Assembly (NCBI GenBank): GCA_023701385.1
Contig: JAMPXC010000014.1
Span: 1-64,000 of the forward strand
Reading direction: 5' to 3'
Length of the DNA: 64,000 bases
Origin: Pseudobdellovibrio sp.
Lineage (GTDB): Bacteria > Bdellovibrionota > Bdellovibrionia > Bdellovibrionales > Bdellovibrionaceae
The notes beneath the pieces are model-generated. The model made no database searches. It saw nothing but the letters and a program-made list of their open reading frames with translations, and was not told the origin of the DNA. Positions 51,870 through 60,890 of the stretch are shown here, one piece after another. Both the position numbers and the translations under genes were made by a program. Position 1 is the stretch's first letter; each line of letters begins with the position of its first letter.

Positions 51870-52913
51870 TTATTCAATAATCAGGCTTGCCGCCTTATAC
51901 ATTCTATCAAACACGCTCTCCCACATTTCGGAATTGTGGTAAGGCATTTGAATAAAACAAAGAACATCAGGCTTACGTTCACTCATCGCACGAAGTTGCG
52001 AATACAATTCGCGAGCCGCCTGCCCCGGATCTTTAGATAAAGTCAGAAATACGATATTTTTGATTTCGTTTTTTGGTTTAACGATTTTAACGTGTTCAAC
52101 TTCATCCGGAAGTTCTTTTAACTTCGTATTGATGATACCGGTGATTTCGCTCAGTTTCATCGCCGGATTTTTACAGATCACGAAAGGAACTTCGGGCATG
52201 TAGTGATGTTTCATATGCCCCGGAGATTCTTTTTTATCGACAGCTTCTAACCAAGAAAATTTAAGATCCGTTTTTAAAAGCGAAGTCAGTAAATCAGATT
52301 TTAAAACAGCACCTTTACGTAAGATCGCTAACTCATAAGTATTATGTTGCGGTCCACGAAATGAAACCTTAACCATTAATACCGTTGATTCAATTCCGAT
52401 TTCACTTTGCCCCTGATCAAGTACAACAACCTGATCACCGAATTCTTTTTTAACGTGTTCGGCTTTAGTGGGAGATGTTTTACCAAATTTATTGGCACTC
52501 GGTGCCGCCACCGGAACACCGACAGCTTCAATTAATTTTTTAGCCAACGGGTGTTTAGGCATGCGCACGCCCACACTGTCTAAACCTGAAGTGATCATAT
52601 CAGAAATTAAATCTGATTTTGGCATCACTAAAGTTAAAGGCCCTGGCCAAAAAGCTTTCGCTAAATGATCAGCCATCGCGTGCCATTCTTTAAAACAAGT
52701 CTTTGCCTGATCGATGGATGAAACATGCACAATCAGCGGATCAAAAAACGGACGTTCTTTCGTTGAAAAGATTTTTTTTAAACCTTCAGGGCGGTCAATA
52801 CGAGCGCCAAGGCCATAAACCGTTTCAGTTGGAAAAGCCACCACGTTACCTTGTTCAAGCAAGTTCACAGCTTGTGCAAAATCATTGTTTGAAGGACCAT
52901 TATTTGCTGTCAA
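51870..52913 (-). CDS. tsaC: Threonylcarbamoyl-AMP synthase (Sua5/TsaC)
   Basis: Makes threonylcarbamoyl-AMP for the t6A modification of tRNA, 347 aa. The YrdC domain is in the first ~200 residues (VVAFPTETVYGLGARIDRPEGL, KIFSTKERPFFDPLIVHV, GVRMPKHPLAKKLIEAVGVP, PSANKFGKTSPTKA). The remaining part is the Sua5-type C-terminal domain, so this is the long form. The start appears to be TTG at 52913, inside the end of the permease gene, with AGGTGG ahead. An ATG is not available in this frame nearby. Confidence 0.88.
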   Translation of the reverse strand: MTANNGPSNNDFAQAVNLLEQGNVVAFPTETVYGLGARIDRPEGLKKIFSTKERPFFDPLIVHVSSIDQAKTCFKEWHAMADHLAKAFWPGPLTLVMPKSDLISDMITSGLDSVGVRMPKHPLAKKLIEAVGVPVAAPSANKFGKTSPTKAEHVKKEFGDQVVVLDQGQSEIGIESTVLMVKVSFRGPQHNTYELAILRKGAVLKSDLLTSLLKTDLKFSWLEAVDKKESPGHMKHHYMPEVPFVICKNPAMKLSEITGIINTKLKELPDEVEHVKIVKPKNEIKNIVFLTLSKDPGQAARELYSQLRAMSERKPDVLCFIQMPYHNSEMWESVFDRMYKAASLIIE

Positions 52914-55473
52914 CTAAGCCACCTTCGTTTTTTAACAAAGTAAGAGGTTGTAATGATCTCAATGGCTGCATCGACACTTTTAGCACTCCGAACGTGATTG
53001 AAACTAGGACTACAATTAAAGATAACATTGAAACATAGTCAAAATAAATCCCCAATTTGAACATCGCACTTACGATCGCATAAGAAATTAACGACCCTAA
53101 ACCAAGTCCGACCAGTAAACTTAAAAAAGCAATCAGACTAAATTGCGTAATCATAATGCGATAAAGCTGGTCTTGTGTAGAACCTAACACCTGAAGCAGA
53201 TTCATTTCATTAATACGTTCACCCACTTGAGTATTGATCAGGATAATGAAAATAAAAAAGCCAACGACTAATGCCAGTGTTGCCATAACCTGTAAAGCTA
53301 AGGCCATCTGATCGATAAACACCAATGACTTTTCAACACTTTGTTGCACATTAATAATTGAGATATTGGCAAAACGATCAACCACTGCATTTTGTAATTC
53401 ACGTACCTGATCTTGGTTAATTTGCATCACCGCACTTAAATAAACTTGCGGCGCTTCTTCTAAAACCCCGGGTTGGAACGTAATAAAAAAGTTCGGTTGA
53501 AAGCTTGTCCAACGAACACGGCGAAGTGAGGTGACTTTGCCTTTAATTTCTAATCCCTGCACATCAAAAGTCATGACATCACCAAGTTTAGCGCCAACAC
53601 GTTCAGCGTATTTTTCTTCAAGACTGATTTCTGAAACTTCACCGTTTTGACCCGTAAACCACTGGCCTTCAACTAAATCCTCTGATTCTTGAAGCTTTGC
53701 TTTGTAAGTTAGATTCACACCACGATTTCTAAAACGTGCTTCGTTTTCTGATTCACGGGTTTTAAAGAAACCTTGTTCTTCAACACGTTCATAATTTTGC
53801 TCGTTGATTTTTAAAATACGTGAACGTACCAGCGGTGTTAATTCAATATCCTGGCCGGTCTTATCTTTAACGATTTTAACCAGCTCGTCTTTTTGATCCA
53901 TCTGAATATCAAACATAAAGACCGATGGAATTTTAGAACTATGCGCCGGTCTTACTTCTTCGATAATCGATTTTTTAATATGTGGAAGTAACGTTAAAAC
54001 CACAACTGATAAAGTCATCGTCATAAAAATCAGATCTGTCGATCCAGGTTTTCTGATCAAACTTAAAAATGCATATTTAAGATCAAAGTTAAATTTATCA
54101 ACCACTAAAGCCGTTGCACGGCGAAGTACCGAAATAAAAAGCCAAGCCGTCAGTGTGGCGCCGATTAAGCCCACCATAAAGATCGATCCGGTTTGCAAAG
54201 AATGACTTTGCCAAACGGCTAAACCCCAGAAAAGTAAACCAACCCCCACAGCCCAGATAATTTGTGTGCGGCGTGAAAGGTGTGCTTGGCTTAACTCTTG
54301 ACGAAGTAACATCAGTGGATTCATGGTCATCGCTGCTAAGTAGGTAGGAATCGCGATGAGCTGCGGCCCTAAAACCACCACAAAAAAGCTTACTAAGATT
54401 TGCTTAGGGCTTACGATTAAGTTAATCGGAATTTTAAAATAGTTATCTAATAGTGCCTGTACCGGCGCTAACGCTAAAATCACGATCGCAAGCGCCATCA
54501 CGAACGATCCAATAGATAAAAATAAATTCTTAAGAACCTGAACTTTTAAAATCGACGATTCATCAAGGCCTAAGATTTTATAAATAGCGATGGTTTTTTT
54601 CTGAATTTGAAAAAACCAATTCAGCATATAGCTTAAACATAAAAAACAGAGCCCGATTGAAATTAACGACACTAAGCCTAAATAATCAATCAAGTATCTA
54701 AATACGCGGTTACCGCCATCATCTTCTTGTAAAGCACTGTTAAAGCGGAGTGATGGATCTAAATAGTTTTTTTCTAAGTCAGCTTTGATCGCGTCAGCCG
54801 CCATCGGGTCATTTAACTGATACAGATAACTTGTGGTTACGGTACTACCTGGCTTAACTAAATTTGTGGCGCTCAAATCTTTTTCGGAAATCAGAATAAA
54901 TGGCGCTAAAGCCCCTAATCTGAAAGTACGCGAAGGATCTGAAGTTAAAACACCTTTTAATGAAAGATCAATATCACCGACTCTTAGTTGTGTTGATGAC
55001 TGGTCAGTAATCTTTAATTGATCAATCAACTCAGGATCAACATACACCGCACCAGGTGTGATATTTTTTAAAACATCTTTTTTTCCATCAGTAGTTTTGA
55101 TTTCCAAATCACCGTAGACCGGATAATTGTCGCCAACCGAACGAATCAACACTAAACGTGATTGTTCACCGAATTTCACCATGGCGAAAAAATCGCTGGA
55201 TTTAGCTTTTTTAATAAACTCTAAGTTTACTTTTTCTTCGATCGATTTAACTTCATCGTCAGTAATCACCCGACGAGCTGAAATAACAACATCGCCGCCC
55301 AGAATTTCTTGGGCTTTGTCTTTGGTTTGCTGATCAAGGCTTGCTTGAAACACCTGCAGCAATAAAAAACCTAAGAAACCTAAAACTAAGTTAAAAACAA
55401 AGAAAGCATTTAACTTTTTTTGTGATAATAAATCTTTTCTGACAAAATGAAGTAGCTTTGAAAAACTTTGCAT
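52900..55473 (-). CDS. FtsX-like ABC permease (YbbP type)
   Basis: An 857-aa integral membrane protein with about ten hydrophobic segments, four of them in the C-terminal third. FtsX domains are recognisable near residues 265-390 (YLGLVSLISIGLCFLCLSYM) and 725-850 (LALVVGFFIFIILINTQVG, then MNLLQVLGSTQDQLYRIMI). Two large periplasmic MacB-PCD-like regions lie between. The layout matches E. coli YbbP, which partners YbbA; the adjacent ATPase and TesA-like esterase genes make the same trio. It overlaps the ATPase by one base and sua5 by 14 nt. Substrate unknown. Confidence 0.88.
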   Translation of the reverse strand: MQSFSKLLHFVRKDLLSQKKLNAFFVFNLVLGFLGFLLLQVFQASLDQQTKDKAQEILGGDVVISARRVITDDEVKSIEEKVNLEFIKKAKSSDFFAMVKFGEQSRLVLIRSVGDNYPVYGDLEIKTTDGKKDVLKNITPGAVYVDPELIDQLKITDQSSTQLRVGDIDLSLKGVLTSDPSRTFRLGALAPFILISEKDLSATNLVKPGSTVTTSYLYQLNDPMAADAIKADLEKNYLDPSLRFNSALQEDDGGNRVFRYLIDYLGLVSLISIGLCFLCLSYMLNWFFQIQKKTIAIYKILGLDESSILKVQVLKNLFLSIGSFVMALAIVILALAPVQALLDNYFKIPINLIVSPKQILVSFFVVVLGPQLIAIPTYLAAMTMNPLMLLRQELSQAHLSRRTQIIWAVGVGLLFWGLAVWQSHSLQTGSIFMVGLIGATLTAWLFISVLRRATALVVDKFNFDLKYAFLSLIRKPGSTDLIFMTMTLSVVVLTLLPHIKKSIIEEVRPAHSSKIPSVFMFDIQMDQKDELVKIVKDKTGQDIELTPLVRSRILKINEQNYERVEEQGFFKTRESENEARFRNRGVNLTYKAKLQESEDLVEGQWFTGQNGEVSEISLEEKYAERVGAKLGDVMTFDVQGLEIKGKVTSLRRVRWTSFQPNFFITFQPGVLEEAPQVYLSAVMQINQDQVRELQNAVVDRFANISIINVQQSVEKSLVFIDQMALALQVMATLALVVGFFIFIILINTQVGERINEMNLLQVLGSTQDQLYRIMITQFSLIAFLSLLVGLGLGSLISYAIVSAMFKLGIYFDYVSMLSLIVVLVSITFGVLKVSMQPLRSLQPLTLLKNEGGLVDSK

Positions 55474-56156
55474 TACATGGCCTGCGATACTGGATGTAAA
55501 ACTCCACCGTGAAGTTTATAAATCTTGTCACAACGACGAGCTAAATCCATATCGTGAGTCACTAGCATGGTTGTTGTGTTATGTAATCTGACCTGTTCAA
55601 AAAACAGATTCATTACTTTTTCACCGGTTTCGCTATCTAAGCTACCCGATGGCTCATCGGCTAATAATAAACTTGGTTTAATCGCTAAAGCACGGGCCAA
55701 AGCTAAACGCTGTGATTCACCACCACTTAATTGAGTGGGTTTATGATCAAGTCTATGGCCAAGACCCACTTGTTTTAATAATTCGATAATATCTGATTTA
55801 ACAACAGGCTTATTTAAAATTTCTAATGGTAACGACACATTTTCAAAAGCCGTTAAATGACTGACTAGGTGATACTGCTGAAACACAACACCGATATGGC
55901 TTGCACGAAAGTTTGTAAGTTCATTACCACGTAAAGATTGTAGGCTTTTTCCGTGAATTAAAATTTCACCGTGATCAGGTTGATCTAAACCTGAAACTAG
56001 CCCAAGCAATGTCGATTTACCTGAACCCGAAGCCCCAACAACCGCTACAACTTCGCCAGTTTGCACTGTTAAATTTAAATCATGCAAGATCGTCATTTTT
56101 TCGCTGGAGTCAGTTGTTAACTGATAGGATTTTGAAAGCTGGTTGATTGTGATCAT
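55473..56156 (-). CDS. ABC transporter ATPase (YbbA/LolD type)
   Basis: A 227-aa ATPase of the MacB/LolD/YbbA branch. Walker A is GASGSGKS (~41-48), the signature is [15 protein letters not shown], and Walker B is [12 protein letters not shown] with [33 protein letters not shown] is the LolD-type Q-loop and inserts. It lies between the TesA-like esterase and YbbP-like permease, each within about 15 nt. It likely powers removal of lipids or peptides by the permease, as inferred from homologues. Confidence 0.9.
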   Translation of the reverse strand: MITINQLSKSYQLTTDSSEKMTILHDLNLTVQTGEVVAVVGASGSGKSTLLGLVSGLDQPDHGEILIHGKSLQSLRGNELTNFRASHIGVVFQQYHLVSHLTAFENVSLPLEILNKPVVKSDIIELLKQVGLGHRLDHKPTQLSGGESQRLALARALAIKPSLLLADEPSGSLDSETGEKVMNLFFEQVRLHNTTTMLVTHDMDLARRCDKIYKLHGGVLHPVSQAM

Positions 56157-56170
56157 AAAATTTAAACCTA

Positions 56171-56788
56171 CTATTCGCTGATGAGTTTTTTAATGAACGG
56201 ATATAAATTATCAGCTACGACCTGATGGCCTTTTTCATTTGGGTGAATACCATCAGCTAAATTTAAATCTTTATTGCCCGCCACTTTATCCAGTAAAAAT
56301 GGACCTAGCTGAATTTTATTTTTCGTAGCCACTTTGCCGTAAACGGCAGAAAATTTCTTTTCGTAATCTTTACCGTAGTTTGGCGGAACATGAAGCTGAC
56401 CTAAAGCTACGGTGATATTATTTTTTTTAGCCCATTCGATCGTGTCGTTAAGATTTTTTTTGGTATCTTCAACTTTTAATCCGCGCAGACCATCGTTACT
56501 GCCTAAGAGCACGAGCACGATGTCGGGTTTATCTTTCGCAATCCACTTAATACGCTGAAGGCCCGAAGCTGAAGTTGATCCGCTAGAACCCGAGCTAATA
56601 ATTTTCCAATTTAATTTATCAGCATCGACTTTCTTTTGCAGTAACGCAGGAAAAGCTGCGCTTTGAGCTACGCCATAACCTTCAGTGAGAGAATCGCCAA
56701 GAATAACAAGTTTCTTTAACGTCGGGTCGGCGGCAAGAGCCGTAAATGAAAACGAAATGATTGTTAAAATCGTGCAAAGTAATTTCAT
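56171..56788 (-). CDS. tesA: TesA-like SGNH-family esterase/thioesterase
   Basis: A 205-aa periplasmic SGNH hydrolase with signal peptide (KLLCTILTIISFSFTALAA). Block I is VILGDSLTEGYGV with the catalytic Ser, block III is LLGSNDGLRGL, and block V is LADGIHPNEKGH with the Asp/His pair. The order matches E. coli TesA/arylesterase. ATG at 56788 is chosen; an extension to 56821 would start inside a terminator. No ribosome site is seen, and a -10 box lies 8 nt upstream, so a leaderless message is likely. Confidence 0.87.
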   Translation of the reverse strand: MKLLCTILTIISFSFTALAADPTLKKLVILGDSLTEGYGVAQSAAFPALLQKKVDADKLNWKIISSGSSGSTSASGLQRIKWIAKDKPDIVLVLLGSNDGLRGLKVEDTKKNLNDTIEWAKKNNITVALGQLHVPPNYGKDYEKKFSAVYGKVATKNKIQLGPFLLDKVAGNKDLNLADGIHPNEKGHQVVADNLYPFIKKLISE

Positions 56789-56796
56789 GCACGCAT

Positions 56797-56802
56797 TGTA
56801 TA
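56797..56802 (-). promoter_or_regulatory. -10 box immediately ahead of tesA
   Basis: TATACA on the minus strand at 56802-56797 sits 8 nt before the ATG at 56788, so transcription would begin within two bases of the start codon. It follows directly on a terminator T-run. No convincing -35 was found, and the promoter is a position-based suggestion. Confidence 0.5.
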
Positions 56803-56806
56803 GAGA

Positions 56807-56841
56807 ATAAAAAAAACCCACAACGGATTACGTTGTGGGTT
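56807..56841 (-). terminator. Intrinsic terminator of the RRM protein gene
   Basis: On the minus strand an 11-bp stem (AACCCACAACG with CGTTGTGGGTT, loop TAATC) is followed by a long T-run. It lies between the RRM gene (ending at 56874) and the tesA promoter. Confidence 0.9.
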
Positions 56842-56873
56842 CAAAATTTAAATTTGATTGGGTTCTTACTAAA

Positions 56874-57269
56874 TTAGTAAGAGTTTCCGCCGCGGTCACC
56901 ACCGCCGAAACCACGACCGCCGCCGCCATTACCGCGACCACCGCCGAAACCACCACGGCCACCGCCGCCACCACCACGAGGACCACCGAAACCACGACCG
57001 CCACCGCCACCAGTGCGAGGCTCTTGAGGTTTAGCTTCAGAAACGCGTACTGGGCGTCCACCGATAGTTTGACCATTCATTTTTTCGATAGCTGTATCTG
57101 CACCGGCATCGTCTTCGATTTCTACGAATCCAAAACCTTTGCTACGACCAGACATTTTATCCATTACAACACGTGCTGATGTAACAGTTCCGAATGATGC
57201 AAATGCTTGTTGTAATTCGTCATCTGTGATTGAGAACGATAAGTTCCCTACGTAAATTTTCTTTGCCAT
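56874..57269 (-). CDS. RRM-type RNA-binding protein with Gly-rich tail
   Basis: A 131-aa RNA-binding protein. The RRM occupies residues ~3-80, with RNP2 IYVGNL and RNP1 KGFGFVEI, and SFGTVTSARVVMDKMSGRSKG between. The last ~50 residues are Gly/Arg repeats (GGGRGGFGGGRGN) like those of cyanobacterial and Bdellovibrio Rbp proteins. ATG at 57269 is chosen because GGAGG lies 5 nt upstream; an extension to 57344 lacks support. A 234-nt gap upstream holds a 7-bp stem (57378-57400), which may be a regulatory leader of the cold-shock kind. Confidence 0.92.
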   Translation of the reverse strand: MAKKIYVGNLSFSITDDELQQAFASFGTVTSARVVMDKMSGRSKGFGFVEIEDDAGADTAIEKMNGQTIGGRPVRVSEAKPQEPRTGGGGGRGFGGPRGGGGGGRGGFGGGRGNGGGGRGFGGGDRGGNSY

Positions 57270-57503
57270 TTTTCCTCCGGGCAATTTTTTAAAACGGACC
57301 CTCGAACCTTGAACCTGATGCCGGAGAAAAACTCTTTCGGACACTTCGAACTCTCGATAACCTTGGATCTTTTTTCTGTTTACTTGATTTATCAGTAAAC
57401 AAAATTCTTACTACTAAGCCTAATTTATGACCATTAACTTTTTCAACAGGAAAATCATCAGAGCTAGCCTTATGACAACCTGCCGATAAATCTTAACAGT
57501 TTT

Positions 57504-57998
57504 TTAGTGATGAGCGTGCCCATGTAAGCCGTGAACGTGGCCGTGGGCAATCTCTTCAGCAGTTGCTTCGCGAACTAATGCAACTTCGATATCAAAAACT
57601 AAATCTGTTCCCGCCAAAGGGTGGTTACCATCTAACGTAACATGGCTATCGCTGATTTTAGAAACCTTAACGATTTTCACACCTTCGCCTAATTGCAGTT
57701 GTAAGTGTGATCCAATTTCCAGACCTTGTAAGTGAGCTAATTCTTCTTTAGGTACATCCATCAACATATCTTGACGGAAATCACCGTAAGCTTGCGCTGC
57801 AGGAACCGCGATTTTCTTTTTCTCGCCTTCAGCCATTTTTACGATCTCAGACTCAAGTCCAGGAATGATTTGTTGTAAACCAGTCATGAATGGCATTGGT
57901 TGATTTGGTTCTGAAGCATCAATTAAATCGCCGTTATTGTTTTTTAAAACGTAGTTAAAAGCGATTACCATTGGTTTTGCAGTTGTTGTATTTGACAT
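57504..57998 (-). CDS. slyD: FKBP-type peptidyl-prolyl isomerase, SlyD-like
   Basis: A 164-aa prolyl isomerase/chaperone. The FKBP half is YVLKNNNGDLIDASEP and GLQQIIPGLESEIVKMAEGE, and the insert-in-flap domain is AYGDFRQDMLMDVPKEELAHLQGLEIG. The C-terminus is His-rich (AHGHVHGLHGHAHH), the nickel-binding tail of SlyD. ATG at 57998 is chosen because it restores the usual SlyD start; AGTAGG lies upstream. It is divergent from the HNH gene. Confidence 0.92.
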   Translation of the reverse strand: MSNTTTAKPMVIAFNYVLKNNNGDLIDASEPNQPMPFMTGLQQIIPGLESEIVKMAEGEKKKIAVPAAQAYGDFRQDMLMDVPKEELAHLQGLEIGSHLQLQLGEGVKIVKVSKISDSHVTLDGNHPLAGTDLVFDIEVALVREATAEEIAHGHVHGLHGHAHH

Positions 57999-58123
57999 AA
58001 AAAAGCCTACTTTCGAGAATGAACTGGACCTTTGGTTAGCCCGTCTCATAGAGATATACAAGCAAAAAAATTTCTTATTCTAGACATAAAGATTTTAGAT
58101 ATGGCTATGGGGCATTTCCCCCT

Positions 58124-58129
58124 TATACT
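58124..58129 (+). promoter_or_regulatory. -10 box giving a leaderless HNH message
   Basis: TATACT lies six bases before the ATG at 58136, so the start site falls on the ATG. The -35 region is weak. GGGG/CCCC flank a short dyad just upstream (58109-58122). There is no ribosome site. Confidence 0.55.
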
Positions 58130-58135
58130 TGATAT

Positions 58136-58708
58136 ATGGTCGCACTGGACGCGGTTTCTGTAACAACCAAATCCCCCTTAGCTGAAATCAGCACAAGCTT
58201 AAAAGCTTTAGTGTTGAACGCCAGCTACGAGCCGCTTCGCATAGTTTCGTGGCAGAAGGCTCTAATCCTGTGGTTTCAAGATAAAGTCGAAATTTTAGAA
58301 TATCACAAGGCGTTTGTAAGATCGGTGACGACCACCTTTGACTTACCCAGTGTTTTAAAGCTTAAATCCTACATTAAACCCAAGAAAATCGATGGCGTTC
58401 GCTTCTGCAGAGAAAACGTCTACATCCGCGATAACTTTACCTGTCAATATTGCGTTAAGAAATTTGCCCAGAAAGACCTCACAATTGATCACGTGCTGCC
58501 AGCTTCTCAAGGTGGCCCGAAGATTTGGACGAATGTTGTTTCTGCTTGTCGTAAATGTAACCAAACTAAAGCCAACCGAACCCCTGAAAAGGCCGGAATG
58601 CCGCTCCTGAGGCCGCCTCGGGTGCCTTCATGGTTACCGGTACTGGAACACGAAATACTCACAGAAAAGATACCGGGAAGTTGGAAAGATTATTTGCGCT
58701 TTAAATAA
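58136..58708 (+). CDS. HNH endonuclease family protein
   Basis: A 190-aa protein of the widespread HNH family that starts LVLNASYEPLRIVSWQKAL. The zinc-coordinating Cys pairs are CQYC and CRKC. The HNH core is LTIDHVLPASQGGPKIWTNVVSACRKCNQTKANRT. This group is common in bacteria, of unproven biological role (restriction-like or phage-related). The ATG at 58136 is the only supported start. There is no ribosome site, and a -10 box sits directly upstream. Confidence 0.87.
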   Translation: MVALDAVSVTTKSPLAEISTSLKALVLNASYEPLRIVSWQKALILWFQDKVEILEYHKAFVRSVTTTFDLPSVLKLKSYIKPKKIDGVRFCRENVYIRDNFTCQYCVKKFAQKDLTIDHVLPASQGGPKIWTNVVSACRKCNQTKANRTPEKAGMPLLRPPRVPSWLPVLEHEILTEKIPGSWKDYLRFK

Positions 58709-58744
58709 TTCACCTTCTTAAAGTTTTCCGCTACCCTTCTTCAC

Positions 58745-59206
58745 ATGTCACAATTTTCAATTGAACAAATCATGGCCGCACAAACGATCGATCTTCGCAC
58801 GCGTATTTTACGTCCGGGTCAACCGATCGAAATCTGTCATTACCCTGAAGATAATTTAAGTACGACATTTCATTTAGGCGCGATTTTTACATTTGAAAAT
58901 GGTGATCGCGTGATTGCGGCGAATGGCACTTTCATGAAAGATGCACATAAGTTTTTTCCTGAAGCAAAAAACCCTTACCGCTTACGTGGCATGGCTACCG
59001 ATGATCTTTATCGCGGGCAAGGTATTGGCTCTCAGATCTTGCAACACGGCGAAATGCTTTTGAAAGTTATGAACTGCGATCTGCTTTGGTTTAATGCCCG
59101 CGAAATTGCGTTTCCGTTCTATAAAAAAAATGGATTTACCATCATTGGAGATATGTTTGATATTCCGGGCGCTGGCCCTCATAAAGTCATGTACAAGTGG
59201 CTATAA
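58745..59206 (+). CDS. GNAT-family N-acetyltransferase
   Basis: A 153-aa acetyltransferase. The acetyl-CoA pyrophosphate-binding motif A is RLRGMATDDLYRGQGIGSQIL. The preceding beta strand VIAANGTFM and the final AFPFYKKNGFTIIGD complete the GNAT core. Substrate unknown. No ribosome site precedes the ATG; TTCACC (58709-58714) and TACCCT (58732-58737) with a 17-nt spacer suggest a near-leaderless message. It lies 37 nt after the HNH gene and 40 nt before the adenosine deaminase family gene. Confidence 0.85.
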   Translation: MSQFSIEQIMAAQTIDLRTRILRPGQPIEICHYPEDNLSTTFHLGAIFTFENGDRVIAANGTFMKDAHKFFPEAKNPYRLRGMATDDLYRGQGIGSQILQHGEMLLKVMNCDLLWFNAREIAFPFYKKNGFTIIGDMFDIPGAGPHKVMYKWL

Positions 59207-59220
59207 TCCCTTTACCCTTC

Positions 59221-59244
59221 TGTTAAAGGAATGTGGAACATTAC
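59221..59244 (+). promoter_or_regulatory. 24-bp leader block, copy 2 (adenosine deaminase family gene)
   Basis: TGTTAAAGGA-A-TGTGGAACATTAC, 23 of 24 bases identical to copy 1 at 37911-37934, ends 2 nt before the ATG at 59247. A perfect -10 hexamer (TATAAT, 59202-59207) lies 13 nt upstream of it, overlapping the GNAT stop codon. The block would be in the 5' leader. Confidence 0.62.
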
Positions 59245-59246
59245 GT

Positions 59247-60890
59247 ATGATAGTATCAATCACTCACAAATTATTAGTTAAAGAATTTACTGAAATTGTC
59301 TCTGAAACAAATGGCATCACGCTGACAGACACATTAGATCTTTTGTTGTCGTCGTCGTTAAAATCTAAAAATGTCGAAGCCTATGAATGTGTTGAAAATT
59401 TCAAGAATTTATTAAACGAATTCATTACCAATCAAAAAACAATTCATGACCTGATCAAACATCCGTTTTCGTTAGTGCTTGAAGAGTTCTTTAAACGTTT
59501 TCCTCTGAAATACCGTGAAGAGCATATTCACTTAACGGGTTCTTTAACAGCTGGCTTTTTATGGTCGAAATTAAAACCCTTACTTGATGGCCCGCACGCG
59601 GCTATCTACGAACAAAAAATCAAACACGCTTACGGGCCAAACGCTTGGCCGATTAAATCAGCGGCTGATGTTGATAAATTAATTCGCCTTAAAGAAACTG
59701 AAGGCTTTTCTGAATACTTAAAAATTCTTTTCTTACCAAAATTAATTTTTACGTCTCGTGAAGTTCACGCTGAAGCGGCCTACAGTATGGCCGAAGATTT
59801 ATATGCAAACTTTAACGTGGGCCATATTCGCTTAAAATTTTCGTTAAGCCGTTCAACTTCAGATGCGGCTGAACAAATTCCAGGCGCTGATTCAGTGACG
59901 GCTGATGATGTGGTGATGGGTTTATACGATGGTTTTAGTTCGTTTCAGAAAAAGCACCCTGATTTTAAATTTATTCTTTCGCCATCGTTCAGAAAAGAAC
60001 CAAGCTTTTTCGATTCAGCGAAGTTTGCTAACCGCAAAGATCACTTCATGTATCAAGTCGATGAGATTTTAAAATTAATCTCTAAATACCCTGAATTAAA
60101 AGATGTATTAACTGAAGTTGATACCGTGGGCGACGAACGTGAAATGTACACAAAACAACATTTCTTCGAATTACAAGCTGGTTTAAGAAAACTTCAGTAC
60201 AAAGGTTTCAAAATCAGATCCCATCACGGTGAAACATGGCATACACTTCGCCATGGTATCCAAGCGGTAGATAACGCCATGAATATCTGGCACATCGACA
60301 CACTAGAGCACGGGATTTCTTTAGGTATTAATCCAAACAGATACTTTCACCGCCTTTACCAAAAAGTGATCAAACAAAATCACGAAGGTAAACCGGTTTC
60401 AAAAACTTCTCATGACGGAAAAGAATTATCAGATCTAAATTGGGATTCGCATAAAAATGTTTTAGAGAAATTATTCTCTGGCGAAACATTAACTGAAAAA
60501 GAGCGCACTCAATTTTTAAAAACCAAGTTCCACACGGCACGTGAAATTGAACAGTACCAACATGACGTTTTAAACCGTCTGATTCAAAAGAACGTGTCGT
60601 TAGTGGCGCTTCCGTCGTCTAACAATAAACTGACTGGTAAATTTGAAGATTACAAAGACCACCCGTTTTCTTGGTGGGAGAAAAAGAATGTGCAATTAGG
60701 TGTAGGCACGGATAACTACGTGACCCTTAACACGAACTACATTCAAGAGATGTTAATTTTATTATTAACAGATCCAATGAATCTTAAGATTACAAAACTA
60801 TTAATGGTTACAACGGGTGAAACACGCCGTGCGTACTTAAGCCAGCTCCTGTGGCAAATGCGAAAGGACATCAATAAAGATGTGGTTTAA
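59247..60890 (+). CDS. Adenosine deaminase family protein
   Basis: A 547-aa amidohydrolase of the adenosine/AMP deaminase type, much longer than the ~330 aa of classical Add. The metal-binding start is EEHIHLTGSL. The catalytic-region motif is IRSHHGETWHTLRHG, the third His is in IDTLEHGISLGIN, and the last Asp lies in GVGTDNYVTLNTNYI. The N-terminal ~110 residues are an extra helical part. Likely deaminates adenosine or a related nucleoside. It starts after the shared leader block and overlaps ampG by 11 nt. Confidence 0.85.
   Translation: MIVSITHKLLVKEFTEIVSETNGITLTDTLDLLLSSSLKSKNVEAYECVENFKNLLNEFITNQKTIHDLIKHPFSLVLEEFFKRFPLKYREEHIHLTGSLTAGFLWSKLKPLLDGPHAAIYEQKIKHAYGPNAWPIKSAADVDKLIRLKETEGFSEYLKILFLPKLIFTSREVHAEAAYSMAEDLYANFNVGHIRLKFSLSRSTSDAAEQIPGADSVTADDVVMGLYDGFSSFQKKHPDFKFILSPSFRKEPSFFDSAKFANRKDHFMYQVDEILKLISKYPELKDVLTEVDTVGDEREMYTKQHFFELQAGLRKLQYKGFKIRSHHGETWHTLRHGIQAVDNAMNIWHIDTLEHGISLGINPNRYFHRLYQKVIKQNHEGKPVSKTSHDGKELSDLNWDSHKNVLEKLFSGETLTEKERTQFLKTKFHTAREIEQYQHDVLNRLIQKNVSLVALPSSNNKLTGKFEDYKDHPFSWWEKKNVQLGVGTDNYVTLNTNYIQEMLILLLTDPMNLKITKLLMVTTGETRRAYLSQLLWQMRKDINKDVV

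Noticed and set aside
59231-59281. Short upstream frame beginning MWNIT before the adenosine deaminase family gene
   Set aside because: The ribosome-site spacing is about one nt and the frame continues out of phase into the gene; the matching frame in the HAD leader starts with TTG and is only 10 codons. Kept only as part of the shared block.
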